From an uncultured Clostridia bacterium (GTDB lineage: Bacteria > Bacillota > Clostridia > Christensenellales > Borkfalkiaceae): a stretch of 64,000 nt of DNA. A program made the translations under genes and the position numbers. Each line of letters opens with the position of its first letter. Positions within the stretch are counted from its first letter, which is position 1. This document shows, piece by piece, positions 1-8,629 of the stretch. The notes beneath the pieces were generated by a model. The model was not told the DNA's origin and did no database searches. It was given only the letters and a program-made list of their open reading frames with translations. The stretch lies in NCBI GenBank assembly GCA_947174415.1, contig CAMWIW010000001.1:62001-126000 (forward strand). Direction: 5' to 3'.

Positions 1-634
1 TAGCAACTTCGTCGCTTATTCCTGCATACGAGCCCTTAACGACCTCTAAAGACGATTGAAGAGAGCCTAAATCCGCATTGATACCCGAAATAATTGCCGA
101 GTTAACGATAATCAATACGAACATTGCGATTATTACGCTTACTATCGTAGCAATAATAATTTTTTCCTTTTTGGACAAACCCGCACGCTTTTCCGCGTCG
201 GTGTTCTTTATTTTGCCCTCTTCAACAGTCTTATTGACGCCGTAAGTTTTGTATTGGATAGTCGTCGAAGTCGGACGCAAGTCCTCGCTTTCCTCTTCGC
301 TATCCTCTGCAACCATAACAGGTTGCATATCCATAACCTTGCGGTTAACGGGACTGTCTGCACGAAAAATTTCCGCGTCTGCCCTTGCATTTTCCACAAG
401 ATAAGGTTTAGCAAATAGTTCATTGCGGGGCATAGGCGTAGCTTTCTGCTGCGACCGTCCCAATACTTCGTCCACGTTAGAAGTGGAGCTTATAAGCCTT
501 GCATAAATTTCGCTGATTTGGGCGTTATGCTGCTCGTCCGCGGACATTTGCGTATTATAGCCGTTATTAACTTTTATTTCTTCTTCAGTTTTTTCTAAGG
601 TTTTTAAATCCCTTTCCAATACCGCGACTGCCAT
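1..634 (-). CDS. FtsL-like cell division protein, partial (C-terminus outside window)
   Basis: The frame opens at an ATG at 634 behind a good SD (GGGAG) and runs off the left edge, giving 211 codons. The first ~140 residues are hydrophilic and charged; one membrane segment follows (about residues 152-178), then the start of a helical extracellular part. This single-pass layout, directly after rsmH in the mraZ-rsmH order, is where ftsL normally sits in the division and wall cluster, so an FtsL/DivIC-like role in the septal complex is inferred from position and topology. The long cytoplasmic N-terminus is larger than in classical FtsL. The sequence itself is not a recognisable family member, which is common for FtsL. 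Confidence 0.6.
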   Translation of the reverse strand, partial: MAVAVLERDLKTLEKTEEEIKVNNGYNTQMSADEQHNAQISEIYARLISSTSNVDEVLGRSQQKATPMPRNELFAKPYLVENARADAEIFRADSPVNRKVMDMQPVMVAEDSEEESEDLRPTSTTIQYKTYGVNKTVEEGKIKNTDAEKRAGLSKKEKIIIATIVSVIIAMFVLIIVNSAIISGINADLGSLQSSLEVVKGSYAGISDEVA

Positions 635-653
635 AACTTTCTCCCTATCGCAT

Positions 654-1595
654 TTAAATGATTTTTTCTGCTATTCTAAGCTTAGCGCACTTTGAGCGCG
701 AATTTAACGCCATTTCTTTGACGCTTGCGATTATAGGCTTTTTAGTGATAACTTCCACTTCCTGCACTTTTCCGCAGACACAAACGGGTAAATTTTTGTC
801 GCAGATGCAGTCGGTTTCAAGATACTTAAACGCTTGCTTCACTATTCTGTCTTCAAGGGAATGGAAAGTAAGAATAACAATCCTTCCGCCCTTTTTCAGT
901 CGTTTCGTAAGCCCCGTTACACACTCGTAAAGCCCTTGTAACTCTCCGTTCACGGCAATTCTTATTGCCTGAAAGCTTTTCCTTGCAGCAGGTCCGTTTT
1001 GCTGAAATTTTTTTGGTATGCTGCTTTCTATTATTTCTACAAGCTCTCCGCAAGTCGTCAATCGGTTTTTATTTCTCGCTTTGACGATATTTGCGGCAAT
1101 CGTAGACGCAAACTTCTCTTCCCCGTACTCTTTCAGTATTCTTGAAATTTCGGATTGGGAATACTCGTTTAAAAGAACTTCAGCCGTAAGACTTTGCCGA
1201 CGGTCCATTCTCATATCGAGCGGCGCATTTGGCTTCATATAAGAAAATCCGCGCTCCTCGGTATCAAGCTGAAAACTCGAAACGCCGAAATCGAGAATTG
1301 CCCCGTCAAGACTGTCAACGCCCGCTTCGGATAAAACTTTTTCAAAGTCTTTGTAGTCTGATTTGTAAATTTTAAATCTTCCTTCAAAGACCGACAACTT
1401 TCTCTCTGCCGCCAATATTGCATCGTCGTCCAAGTCGGTTGCTATAAGTCTGCCCGTCGGAGCGGTTCTTTTAAGAATTTCAAACGAATGTCCCGCACCT
1501 CCTACCGTTCCGTCGAAGTAAGTACCGCCGTCTTTAAGACAAAGACCTTGCATACACTCTTCAAGCATAACGGGGATATGAGAAAATTCTTTCAT
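654..1595 (-). CDS. rsmH: 16S rRNA (cytosine1402-N4)-methyltransferase RsmH (MraW)
   Basis: This 313-aa SAM-dependent enzyme methylates N4 of C1402 in the decoding centre of 16S rRNA. Visible motifs are the SAM-binding GGTYFDGTVGGAGHS (residues 23-37), the acidic ATDLD loop (52-56), LDFGVSS near residue 102 and TFHSLEDR near 245, all typical of the family. Length matches the usual 305-320 aa. The start codon abuts the mraZ stop, so it is almost certainly translated in an mraZ-rsmH-ftsL operon from the mraZ promoter. Confidence 0.97.
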   Translation of the reverse strand: MKEFSHIPVMLEECMQGLCLKDGGTYFDGTVGGAGHSFEILKRTAPTGRLIATDLDDDAILAAERKLSVFEGRFKIYKSDYKDFEKVLSEAGVDSLDGAILDFGVSSFQLDTEERGFSYMKPNAPLDMRMDRRQSLTAEVLLNEYSQSEISRILKEYGEEKFASTIAANIVKARNKNRLTTCGELVEIIESSIPKKFQQNGPAARKSFQAIRIAVNGELQGLYECVTGLTKRLKKGGRIVILTFHSLEDRIVKQAFKYLETDCICDKNLPVCVCGKVQEVEVITKKPIIASVKEMALNSRSKCAKLRIAEKII

Positions 1596-2024
1596 TTATA
1601 TGTCCAGCTTCTTGAACAAGTCGTCGAAGTTCTCGTCCTCGTTCTCGAAGTACTTATCGTACACTTCTTTTGCCCAAATCTCGATTCGTGAACCTGCGCC
1701 GCAGATTACCAAATCTTTATCGATTTTTGCGAAATCTTTAAGCTTTTGAGGAAGTATCATTCTCCCCTGTGCGTCGCCCTCTACGTAAGTGAACGATTTT
1801 GCGAAAACCCTTAACGCCTTTTGACCGTCCTCGTCGCACATCTTGCTTTTTTCTTCTACCTGCTGAATGAGTTCTTTGAACCCCTCCTCATAGTAAACAA
1901 AAAGGCAGTTGTTCGTACCTTTCGAAAAGTACAAACCTTTTTCGTCCCCTTTCAGCTTGTTGGGAATACGTATTCTGTTTTTCGTGTCCATTTGGTGCGA
2001 ATATTCACCGGTCAAGTAAAACAT
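1596..2024 (-). CDS. mraZ: Transcriptional regulator MraZ
   Basis: MraZ (142 aa) is a ring-forming DNA-binding protein of the AbrB/SpoVT fold that regulates the division and cell-wall cluster, including its own promoter. The two family DxxxR signatures are present (DTKNR at residues 13-17 and DAQGR near 84), each heading a swapped-hairpin domain. It is the first gene of the operon with rsmH and the FtsL-like gene. A near-consensus promoter and GGGA repeats lie just upstream, fitting autoregulation. Confidence 0.96.
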   Translation of the reverse strand: MFYLTGEYSHQMDTKNRIRIPNKLKGDEKGLYFSKGTNNCLFVYYEEGFKELIQQVEEKSKMCDEDGQKALRVFAKSFTYVEGDAQGRMILPQKLKDFAKIDKDLVICGAGSRIEIWAKEVYDKYFENEDENFDDLFKKLDI

Positions 2025-2054
2025 AGAATTGCCCTTTTGTAGGTTTATGAATAC

Positions 2055-2083
2055 ACTATACCATCCAACTCGTCCATTGTCAA
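2055..2083 (-). promoter_or_regulatory. mraZ promoter (TTGACA-17-TATAGT)
   Basis: On the minus strand -35 TTGACA (2078-2083) and -10 TATAGT (2055-2060) are separated by exactly 17 nt; the start of mraZ lies about 24 nt beyond the expected transcription start. Confidence 0.85.
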
Positions 2084-2091
2084 CCCTTTTT

Positions 2092-2127
2092 TAGGAATTT
2101 TTTGGGATTTTTTGGGAAATATTTCCC
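2092..2127. promoter_or_regulatory. Candidate MraZ operator: GGGA repeats and a 14-bp palindrome
   Basis: Directly upstream of the mraZ -35, the plus strand carries TAGGA (2092-2096), TGGGA (2103-2107) and TGGGA (2113-2117), at 10-11 bp spacing. The last overlaps a perfect palindrome, GGGAAATATTTCCC (2114-2127). MraZ is known to bind TGGGN-type boxes with 5-nt spacers upstream of its own gene, and the last two boxes have exactly a 5-nt spacer, though here they read on the strand opposite to the gene. Assignment is inferred. Confidence 0.6.
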
Positions 2128-2136
2128 CAGAGCCCT

Positions 2137-2883
2137 TTATGTCCGACAAAGAACTTCATAAAAAACGCGTTTGTTTTTCTCTTCATCACCGCCGATAAAA
2201 GTGATTTCACGGCTTTGCGGGGAAAATTCAGCGCCGTCTTTACCGAGAAGCTGTAAAAGTCTTCTTACCGTCCCCTCAACGCCTGTAAAAACGGGGCAAC
2301 CGTATTTTTTTTGCACTGCATCTTTTACAAATATATAGTGGGTACAGCCGAGAACGACTGTATCAGCCTGTAAATCGGGGAGAAGATTTGCAATCTTTTC
2401 CTCGTTTAGATTGAAAATATTTTGCTCTATAAATGCGGCAAAATCGGGGCAGGCGACCACTTTGGTCAAGCCTTTGCCGTAATCGTCGGTAAGCTTTTTC
2501 AGGCTTGCGCTTCCCGCAGTTGCGGGAGTAGCAAAAACAACGCACTTGCCGCCGCGACGAACCGCCTCTTTAACTGCGGGCTGAATTCCAACTATCGGAA
2601 AAGAAAATTTGTCGCGAAGGAATTTTGCGCAACGCGCTGTTACGGTGTTACACGCTATTACCGCAGCGGACGGATTAATTTTTGCAATTTCGGCAAAAAT
2701 ACTGTCTACCGCGTGCGTTAATTCTTCGTCTGATAAGCTTCCGTATGGAACTTTAAAGTTGTCCGCAAAATAGAAAAATTCCGCATCGGGCAATATACGC
2801 GCAGCTTCGTGCATTAAATTAAGCCCGCCTATACCGCTGTCGAAAAAGCAAATTTTTTGCGGTGCAGATTGAGATAAATCCAT
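2137..2883 (-). CDS. murI: Glutamate racemase
   Basis: MurI (248 aa) interconverts L- and D-glutamate to supply D-Glu for peptidoglycan. The FFDSGIGG N-terminal loop with the catalytic-site Asp/Ser is at residues 13-20. The two catalytic cysteines are C78 (IACNT) and C180 (LGCTH), so the enzyme should be active. It lies upstream of mraZ in the same direction and divergently from rpsT. No clear SD precedes the ATG at 2883, and no better start is visible. Confidence 0.95.
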   Translation of the reverse strand: MDLSQSAPQKICFFDSGIGGLNLMHEAARILPDAEFFYFADNFKVPYGSLSDEELTHAVDSIFAEIAKINPSAAVIACNTVTARCAKFLRDKFSFPIVGIQPAVKEAVRRGGKCVVFATPATAGSASLKKLTDDYGKGLTKVVACPDFAAFIEQNIFNLNEEKIANLLPDLQADTVVLGCTHYIFVKDAVQKKYGCPVFTGVEGTVRRLLQLLGKDGAEFSPQSREITFIGGDEEKNKRVFYEVLCRT

Positions 2884-2951
2884 CAGTATATATAAATATT
2901 TTGCAAACGTAAAATATATTAAAAAAATTGCAAAAAGCCGATAAAAAACAG

Positions 2952-2980
2952 TTTACAATAGCATTTTTTTATGATAGAAT
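2952..2980 (+). promoter_or_regulatory. rpsT promoter (TTTACA-17-TAGAAT, extended -10)
   Basis: -35 TTTACA at 2952-2957 and -10 TAGAAT at 2975-2980 with a 17-nt spacer and a TGA extension before the -10; about 35 nt of leader precede rpsT. Confidence 0.65.
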
Positions 2981-3021
2981 TACAAAGAATTAACGTTCAA
3001 AGTATCCAAAGGAGATATGAA

Positions 3022-3285
3022 ATGCCTAACATTAAGTCAGCAAAAAAACGCGTTCTTGTAACCGCAAAGAAAACCGCGAGAAATAAATCTATCAAGTCGG
3101 AAGTTAAAACCGAAATTAAGAAGTTCCTCGCTTCTGTTGAAAGCGGCGATAAGAAAGCGGCAACGGCTCTGTTCCCCCACACCTGCTCCGTTATAGACAG
3201 CGCAGTTTCTAAGGGTATCCTTAAAAAGAACACGGCAGCCAACAAAAAGTCAGGTCTTGCGAAAAAACTCAACGCAATGGCGTAA
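3022..3285 (+). CDS. rpsT: 30S ribosomal protein S20
   Basis: S20 (87 aa) is a small, very basic primary-binding protein of the 30S subunit. The MPNIKSAKKR start, Lys/Arg-rich helical body and Ala/Lys-rich C-terminus are typical. The ATG at 3022 was chosen over an in-frame ATG at 2971 because it has a textbook AAAGGAG SD eight bases upstream and because the upstream extension overlaps the promoter. It is monocistronic, closed by a terminator at 3297. Confidence 0.97.
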   Translation: MPNIKSAKKRVLVTAKKTARNKSIKSEVKTEIKKFLASVESGDKKAATALFPHTCSVIDSAVSKGILKKNTAANKKSGLAKKLNAMA

Positions 3286-3296
3286 AACGAATTTTA

Positions 3297-3325
3297 AGCG
3301 AGCGCATAAAACGCTCGCTTTTATA
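3297..3325 (+). terminator. rpsT intrinsic terminator
   Basis: Perfect 8-bp stem AGCGAGCG / CGCTCGCT with a 7-nt loop followed by TTTATATTTT. Confidence 0.85.
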
Positions 3326-3363
3326 TTTTAATTTTATCTATGCTTTTTAATAAAAGCATTTAT

Positions 3364-3438
3364 GCTTCCGTAGTTAAATGGATATAACAGCCCCCTCCTA
3401 AGGGGCAATTCCGGGTTCGATTCCCAGCGGGAGTACCA
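3364..3438 (+). tRNA. tRNA-Arg (anticodon CCU)
   Basis: The anticodon arm GCCCC-CTCCTAA-GGGGC gives anticodon CCT (CCU), reading AGG. The acceptor strand GCTTCCG pairs with CGGGAGT using two wobble pairs, the T loop is TTCGATT, and CCA is encoded. One T-stem pair looks mismatched (C-A). Confidence 0.9.
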
Positions 3439-3439
3439 A

Positions 3440-3470
3440 AAAACGGCTGAATAATTTCAGCCGTTTTTTA
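3440..3470. terminator. Bidirectional terminator between tRNA-Arg and the ABC permease gene
   Basis: AACGGCTGAA / TTCAGCCGTT stem with a TAAT loop, flanked by A6 on one side and T6 on the other, so it can end transcripts from both strands. Confidence 0.85.
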
Positions 3471-4607
3471 ATTTTCAAGCATTACTTCCTTTACGGAAAC
3501 TTTGTTGAGTTTAAACGCATACGCCGTCATAAGCGCGCCGTACAAAACCACAAAGCACGCAAGCGTTATAAAAAATACGGGAACGTTGAAGCTGTAATCA
3601 GGCATCGTCCCCACTTCCTTAAAGACGATATCTACCATTAAACGCAATAGCCCGTACTGATATACCGTTCCGAGAGCAAAGCCCAAAAAGGCAATCGGAA
3701 CGTATCCTCCGAAAACAGACAATGCGCACTCCTTCATTGAATAGCCGAAAACTTTCATCATTGAAACGTTTTTCAAGTTGCTTCTGATTAATGACGTTAC
3801 TGCCATAAACATAGTCGTTACAGCAAGCACTATACCGATAATCAATATCATTAACCCCATAGTATCGGTAGACAGTTGCTTCATTGACGCGCCCATTTGC
3901 ACCATTGCGGAAAAGCAGAAACAAGCAAACGCCACGAAGAACGCAAGCAACTTTTTGCCGCCAACCGTCTTTACCCCCATTTCGACGAGAAATGACCTTT
4001 CCTTACCCGCCTTTGCGGGTTTTTCTTTGCGCTTTTTGTTCTTGGTTCTGCCTTTCAACATATCTGTTACGGGACGGCGCAACGCCAAAAAAGCGTACCC
4101 GCATGAAAGCAGCGAATATAAAACTGTAGGCACGGCTACAAGAAAAATCAACAGTGTTGCGTGAAAATGAATTTCAACGCTAAGAGTTTCTATCGTCAAG
4201 CCGTCGTAAACAAACGGCATTGCGATATACCCTGCACCAAATCCGAGTGCTGCGCCAATAAATACGCTAAGCCCGAAAACCCAAAACCTTAATGCGATTT
4301 TCTTGTTCGACCACCCCATCGCTTTGAGTATTCCAAGTTGACGCATATGTCCGTCAACGTAAAGCTTTATGTAAAAAATCGTCATAACTATTGCAATTAA
4401 TGCAAGAAAACCGCCGCTTATTGCGCAGACAACCTTTGCCGTAGCAAGCTGCGCGTCATATAACACCTGTTGCTCGGGTAAAACCGTATCTTTTATTGCA
4501 ATTGCGTCGAGATAGAAATTCAGAAAAAAAGTACAAACAAATACCGCACAAAAAACTACTATTATTATTCCGAACAGCTTCAAGCCGTCCTTAAAGCTTA
4601 TAACCAT
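3468..4607 (-). CDS. ABC transporter permease, FtsX/MacB-like
   Basis: This 379-aa membrane protein pairs with the ATPase gene 3 nt upstream. It has about eight predicted membrane segments in two FtsX-type halves: residues ~10-35 and 58-80, then a cytoplasmic RQLGILKAMGW coupling helix, further segments, and a second block with a similar MMKVFGYS coupling helix near residue 290. There is no large extracytoplasmic domain, unlike MacB or BceB permeases. Such systems usually move lipids, lipoproteins or peptides and often give drug resistance, but the substrate is unknown here. The adjacent TetR gene suggests inducible expression. Confidence 0.85.
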   Translation of the reverse strand: MVISFKDGLKLFGIIIVVFCAVFVCTFFLNFYLDAIAIKDTVLPEQQVLYDAQLATAKVVCAISGGFLALIAIVMTIFYIKLYVDGHMRQLGILKAMGWSNKKIALRFWVFGLSVFIGAALGFGAGYIAMPFVYDGLTIETLSVEIHFHATLLIFLVAVPTVLYSLLSCGYAFLALRRPVTDMLKGRTKNKKRKEKPAKAGKERSFLVEMGVKTVGGKKLLAFFVAFACFCFSAMVQMGASMKQLSTDTMGLMILIIGIVLAVTTMFMAVTSLIRSNLKNVSMMKVFGYSMKECALSVFGGYVPIAFLGFALGTVYQYGLLRLMVDIVFKEVGTMPDYSFNVPVFFITLACFVVLYGALMTAYAFKLNKVSVKEVMLEN

Positions 4608-4610
4608 AGT

Positions 4611-5297
4611 TTACCACCCTATTTCATACGCGGTTTTCGGCGTTTTGTTTCTGTAAATTTCGGTTATAACCCCGCTGTTCATTTTTATAACTGTATCCGC
4701 AGTTTCTGCAATATTTAAGTTATGCGTAACCATAACCATAGTAAAACCGCTCGTCTTTTGCATTTCTATAATATAGTCGAGAACTTCTCTGCCCGTCTTT
4801 TCGTCTAAAGCGCCCGTGGGTTCGTCAAGAAAGAGAACTTTTGGCTTCTTTGCAAGTGCGCGGGCAATGCACACTCGTTGCTGCTCGCCGCCTGAAAGCT
4901 CGGAAGGCTTATTTTTAAGTTTATTTTCAAGCCCTACGGCTTTTATAATTTCTACGTAATCCTTGTTACCTATCAGGTCTGCCCCCATTTTGACGTTGTT
5001 TTGTACGCTTAAATGAGGCAAAAGATAATACTGCTGAAAGATAAATCCAACTGTATTTCTTCTGAATTCGGTTAGCTGTTTTTCGGTCATCGAGGACAAA
5101 TCCTTTTCGTTGTAAAGTGCTTTACCGCCGTCAGCTCGTTCAAGCCCTGAAAGCACGCTTAAAAGCGTCGATTTACCTGAACCCGATGCACCCAATATTA
5201 CAACTTTTTCACCGTCGTTAATTTCAAGCGATACACCCTTTAAAACCTCTACCGTACCGCCGTTGTAAGTTTTTACAATATTATCCGCCTTTATCAT
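4611..5297 (-). CDS. ABC transporter ATP-binding protein, LolD/MacB type
   Basis: A complete 228-aa ATPase. It has Walker [11 protein letters not shown]-loop FQQYY, signature LSGGEQQR, Walker [13 protein letters not shown] and an H-loop histidine (VTHN). It powers the FtsX-like permease encoded next. The start at 5297 follows a GGAGGGC SD, and its ATG overlaps the tetR stop (ATGA), so the two are translationally coupled. A longer in-frame opening to 5384 would run inside tetR without its own SD and was rejected. Confidence 0.93.
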   Translation of the reverse strand: MIKADNIVKTYNGGTVEVLKGVSLEINDGEKVVILGASGSGKSTLLSVLSGLERADGGKALYNEKDLSSMTEKQLTEFRRNTVGFIFQQYYLLPHLSVQNNVKMGADLIGNKDYVEIIKAVGLENKLKNKPSELSGGEQQRVCIARALAKKPKVLFLDEPTGALDEKTGREVLDYIIEMQKTSGFTMVMVTHNLNIAETADTVIKMNSGVITEIYRNKTPKTAYEIGW

Positions 5298-5872
5298 TGC
5301 TTGCCCTCCGCTTTGTATTTCCTTATTATGCTCGAACATACGTCGGTCAGCATATTTGAAATATCCTCTTCCGTAAATCCGCACACGTTAGTTGCAAGAA
5401 GAGTTGCTATCCCGTGCGAATATATCCACATATGCAAGTAAATTTCTTTCGACGTTTCCCAACTGAAACCGTACTCCGACCGAATAGAACCTATGATTTT
5501 TTCATAGTAACCATCTATTACGCTTAAAACCGTATCCAAGTTAGGAACAAAGTCGGTTTCTTTCATAAACAAAAGCCGGAAAAGTTTAGGCTGCTCGGCA
5601 GCGAAACGGATATAGCCTAACCCCGAACCTTTGAAGGCTTGCTCTCCGCTCATGCCCTCGTCCTCGTAATTTTCGTACAAAGCTCTTGCGGCTGCCGTTA
5701 CGGCTTCCTCCACCTCGAACATACCGTTAAAAACCGTAAATATCGGACGGGGCGAACTGCCGAGCTCCTCGGCAAGTGAACGCGCGGTCAACGCTTCGAA
5801 CCCGTCGCGCTTTACAAGTCCTAACGCGGCATCAATAATTTCCTCTTTTGTAAATTTTGCTTTTGGCGGCAT
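5294..5872 (-). CDS. TetR/AcrR family transcriptional regulator
   Basis: A 192-aa regulator. The N-terminal helix-turn-helix includes FTKEEIIDAAL and LTARSLAEELG (residues ~7-45); a helical ligand-binding domain with a TetR_C-like pattern follows. It is the first gene of an operon with the ABC ATPase and permease. It probably represses its own promoter and releases it on binding an effector that the transporter removes; this is inferred from arrangement and from a palindrome just downstream of the -10. SD AGGAG precedes the ATG. Confidence 0.92.
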   Translation of the reverse strand: MPPKAKFTKEEIIDAALGLVKRDGFEALTARSLAEELGSSPRPIFTVFNGMFEVEEAVTAAARALYENYEDEGMSGEQAFKGSGLGYIRFAAEQPKLFRLLFMKETDFVPNLDTVLSVIDGYYEKIIGSIRSEYGFSWETSKEIYLHMWIYSHGIATLLATNVCGFTEEDISNMLTDVCSSIIRKYKAEGKQ

Positions 5873-5892
5873 AAAAATCTCCTATTTAAAAC

Positions 5893-5907
5893 TGTTGTTT
5901 TGCAACA
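5893..5907. promoter_or_regulatory. Candidate TetR operator
   Basis: Inverted repeat TGTTG-N5-CAACA positioned just downstream of the tetR -10, over the expected transcription start; a site where a bound repressor would block initiation. Confidence 0.55.
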
Positions 5908-5917
5908 TCTGTTTTAG

Positions 5918-5946
5918 ATTATATCAAAGTTAAATATAAATGTCAA
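5918..5946 (-). promoter_or_regulatory. tetR-ABC operon promoter (TTGACA-17-TATAAT)
   Basis: Full-consensus -35 (5941-5946) and -10 (5918-5923) with a 17-nt spacer and TGA extension, on the minus strand. Confidence 0.88.
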
Positions 5947-5949
5947 ATG

Positions 5950-5978
5950 AAAAAAGCGGCGCTGTTAGCACCGTTTTT
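5950..5978. terminator. Terminator of the GH28 gene
   Basis: Stem CGGTGCT / AGCGCCG (one mismatch) with a short loop, followed on the minus strand by T6; a T-run also flanks the other side. Confidence 0.65.
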
Positions 5979-5985
5979 ATAAAAA

Positions 5986-7518
5986 TTAAAGTATCGTTAT
6001 TTTTTTGACGTCCTCAGTCAACACGGGTTCGCCGATTTGACCGCTAATGACTACGTTTTTAAGAAAAACTCTTTCCACACACCTGAAATCAAGACCTTGA
6101 TTTTTTACTGCATTTTTCTTTTCGCGCATGACGGGGAAGCCCTCTTCCGCATTCTCGTTGAAGGTAAAGCTTACGTGGTCGAAAGTTATGCTTTTAATGG
6201 GTGCTTCGGGTAAGCCGTGGAATGACGCGGCAGCATATTCAACGCCTGTACAAACCATATCTTTAAACACAAAAGAGCCTATAAGCGGCGTTCTTTCGTC
6301 AACGGGGAGTTTATCCGTTGACCAAACGTATTCAGTATGTCCCGTTTCGTCGCCCATATTGTAGTACATATTGATAACGAAAGGCACTTTTACGTTCTTC
6401 ATGACAATGTCTGAAAAAGTAACGCCGTCGCACTTACCTATTCTTCCTCTGCCGCGGCGGGTCTTAATTCTTAACCCTCTGTCAGTACCCTCGAAAAGAC
6501 ATTTGGAAACGGTTACGTCTTCTATTCCGCCCGAAAGCTCGCTGCCGAAAACAACTCCGCCGTGTCCTTCGCGCATAAGACAGTTTCTGATTGTAACGCC
6601 TTTACACGGCGTTTTATAGCGTTTGGCAAACTCGAAAGTTCCCGATTTAAGCGCGATACAGTCGTCGCCTACGGAAATTTTAACGCCTATGATTTCTACG
6701 CCCGTACAACAGTCCGGGTCGATGCCGTCCGTCGTAGGCATATCGGTTGAGTTTTCCAAAACCAAATCGTATAACTTTACGTTACTGCAAAAATAAGGGT
6801 GAATATTCCAACTCGGCGTGTTTCTTACCGTAACTCCAAGCACGGTAACGCCGTCGCAGCGGTTGAAGAATAATCCGCGCGGACGCCAAGCGCCGCGTTT
6901 TACTCTGTGATTGAAATACCAATCGCCCTGAGCCGCGCCGCAATCGATTTCGCCTTCGCCGATAATAGCAATATTATTTTGACCGTAAGCAGTAAAAACG
7001 GACGCGAAACAGTCGTCCTCTTCGCCCTGCCAAGTGCCTATATTTCTGCGGCAGCCTATCCCCTCGAGCACGCCCGGCAACACGGGATAATCTCCGCGCG
7101 CCGCCGCGCCACAGATCTTTGCGCCCTTTTCAAGGTAAACGGTTATACCGCTTTTAAAAAACACGGGCTTCAACAAATATTGACCTGCGGGTACAGTTAA
7201 TACGGAATTTTCGGGCAAACAGTTCATTGCCACGGTGAACGCACCCGTATCGTCGTGGATGCCGTCCCCGACCGCACCGAATTTTGTTACGCTTATTTCA
7301 ATGCTTGACTGTAACGTCCTGAACTTTACGCTTTCGCCGTTAGCCTTGCATATGTAATCCGTGTTAGGAGAAAGCCCGAACACCGAAAACACGTTGCGGT
7401 TTTCCTGACGGACGAGCTTTTCGTTTAATTCGATTAAAAAGTTATTACCGCTGTAATAAGGCGATAAGTTTTCAAGTTCAAAAGTTGCACTTTTGGACGT
7501 AATAGATAGAATTTTCAT
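5986..7518 (-). CDS. Glycoside hydrolase family 28 (polygalacturonase-like)
   Basis: A 510-aa protein with an N-terminal beta-sandwich-like region (about 1-72) and a right-handed beta-helix opening with KFGAVGDGIHDDT (79-91), the pectinase signature. The GH28 active-site set is present: TDGID (263-267), GDD (284-286), GHG (318-320) and RIK (350-352). It should hydrolyse galacturonan oligomers. No signal peptide is seen, so it probably acts in the cytoplasm on imported oligosaccharides. An AEC-type permease lies 3 nt away in the same direction and may be co-transcribed. Confidence 0.93.
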   Translation of the reverse strand: MKILSITSKSATFELENLSPYYSGNNFLIELNEKLVRQENRNVFSVFGLSPNTDYICKANGESVKFRTLQSSIEISVTKFGAVGDGIHDDTGAFTVAMNCLPENSVLTVPAGQYLLKPVFFKSGITVYLEKGAKICGAAARGDYPVLPGVLEGIGCRRNIGTWQGEEDDCFASVFTAYGQNNIAIIGEGEIDCGAAQGDWYFNHRVKRGAWRPRGLFFNRCDGVTVLGVTVRNTPSWNIHPYFCSNVKLYDLVLENSTDMPTTDGIDPDCCTGVEIIGVKISVGDDCIALKSGTFEFAKRYKTPCKGVTIRNCLMREGHGGVVFGSELSGGIEDVTVSKCLFEGTDRGLRIKTRRGRGRIGKCDGVTFSDIVMKNVKVPFVINMYYNMGDETGHTEYVWSTDKLPVDERTPLIGSFVFKDMVCTGVEYAAASFHGLPEAPIKSITFDHVSFTFNENAEEGFPVMREKKNAVKNQGLDFRCVERVFLKNVVISGQIGEPVLTEDVKKITIL

Positions 7519-7521
7519 AAA

Positions 7522-8616
7522 TTAAACCGTTATTAACCCGATAATAAATACAGTTGCAAAAATAGTTACGATTGAGCATAAACTCGTCCAAACGACGAGC
7601 TGAGTTGCAAGCTGTTCGTCGCTGTGCATTTCGCCCGCCATTATGGCGCTTGAAACCGCTACGGGTGTTCCGAACAGCGCAATCAAGGTGGGATAGACTT
7701 CCGCGCCGAAGGTGAACAAGTCAGTATAAGTGCTTAAAATATAGGCTATCCCGATGCCGAGTAACGGCGCAAGCAGGACGCGCCACACTGTGCCGACGAC
7801 AATTTCTTTCGTCATTCCTTTTACGGCGGTAAACTCGAATTGACCGCCGAGAACTATCAGTGCAAGTGGCGAGGCTATCGCTTTAAGACTGCCTGCACAA
7901 GAATAAAGGAAATTTAAATGTTCTTTAAAGCTGAAAACTATTTCACCGCCGCAGCAGGCACGCTCTATCTCTCTTATACCCACGAAAACAAGCCCCAAAA
8001 CAACGCCGATAATCAACGGGTTTTTTACAATATTCAAAAGAATATTTTTAATACTGTGTTTCGATTTTGCCGCCTTGACACCGGGTGAAGACTGCGCGCC
8101 CTCTTCCATTGCGCGGGGTATATCCGTTTGCTCCTCTGCCGTTTCTGCGGCAGGTTCTTCGGCAAACACCGAAAGCGCGATAACAGCCAAAATATTGAAT
8201 ACGGGGATAGAAAATGCCGAAATTATGCTCGCAAGTCCCTCGTCTCCGCCAAGGCTTCCGACTAAGGCGAGCCCTATAATCGCGAAGTTGCTTCTGAAAG
8301 AGCATTGGAGAATTACGCCGCGTCTGTTTTTCTTTTTCGTGGTAAGAATTGCAGTTAACAGTCCCAAGCCGAATATCACCAAAATTGCTATTACCGAATA
8401 AAGAACCACGTCCCAACGGATATCGGAAAAGCTGTTCATACCGTCGTAAATATTCATAAACAGCATGCACGGAAGGCAGACTTTAAAGACGAACTTGTTA
8501 CCGATTTTAACGAAGTTATCGTTTAAAAATTTGAACCGCTTTAAAAAGTAGCCCAAAAGAATAAGCAAGATTATGGGCACTACGGCGTTTATAGAAGTTA
8601 CTAAGACGTTTAACAT
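7522..8616 (-). CDS. AEC family (auxin efflux carrier-like) transporter
   Basis: A 364-aa integral membrane protein with ~10 membrane segments in two halves separated by a hydrophilic stretch (roughly residues 150-190); the FKVCLPCMLFMNI helix and the C-terminal FGTPVAVSSAIMAGEM motif are AEC features. These carriers move organic anions such as malate; the substrate is unknown. The ATG at 8616 was preferred to a TTG at 8658 because the TTG lies on a promoter -35 (TTGACA). With that promoter the leader would be only ~7 nt and has no SD, so an upstream promoter cannot be excluded. Confidence 0.85.
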   Translation of the reverse strand: MLNVLVTSINAVVPIILLILLGYFLKRFKFLNDNFVKIGNKFVFKVCLPCMLFMNIYDGMNSFSDIRWDVVLYSVIAILVIFGLGLLTAILTTKKKNRRGVILQCSFRSNFAIIGLALVGSLGGDEGLASIISAFSIPVFNILAVIALSVFAEEPAAETAEEQTDIPRAMEEGAQSSPGVKAAKSKHSIKNILLNIVKNPLIIGVVLGLVFVGIREIERACCGGEIVFSFKEHLNFLYSCAGSLKAIASPLALIVLGGQFEFTAVKGMTKEIVVGTVWRVLLAPLLGIGIAYILSTYTDLFTFGAEVYPTLIALFGTPVAVSSAIMAGEMHSDEQLATQLVVWTSLCSIVTIFATVFIIGLITV

Positions 8617-8629
8617 ATTTATCCATTTA

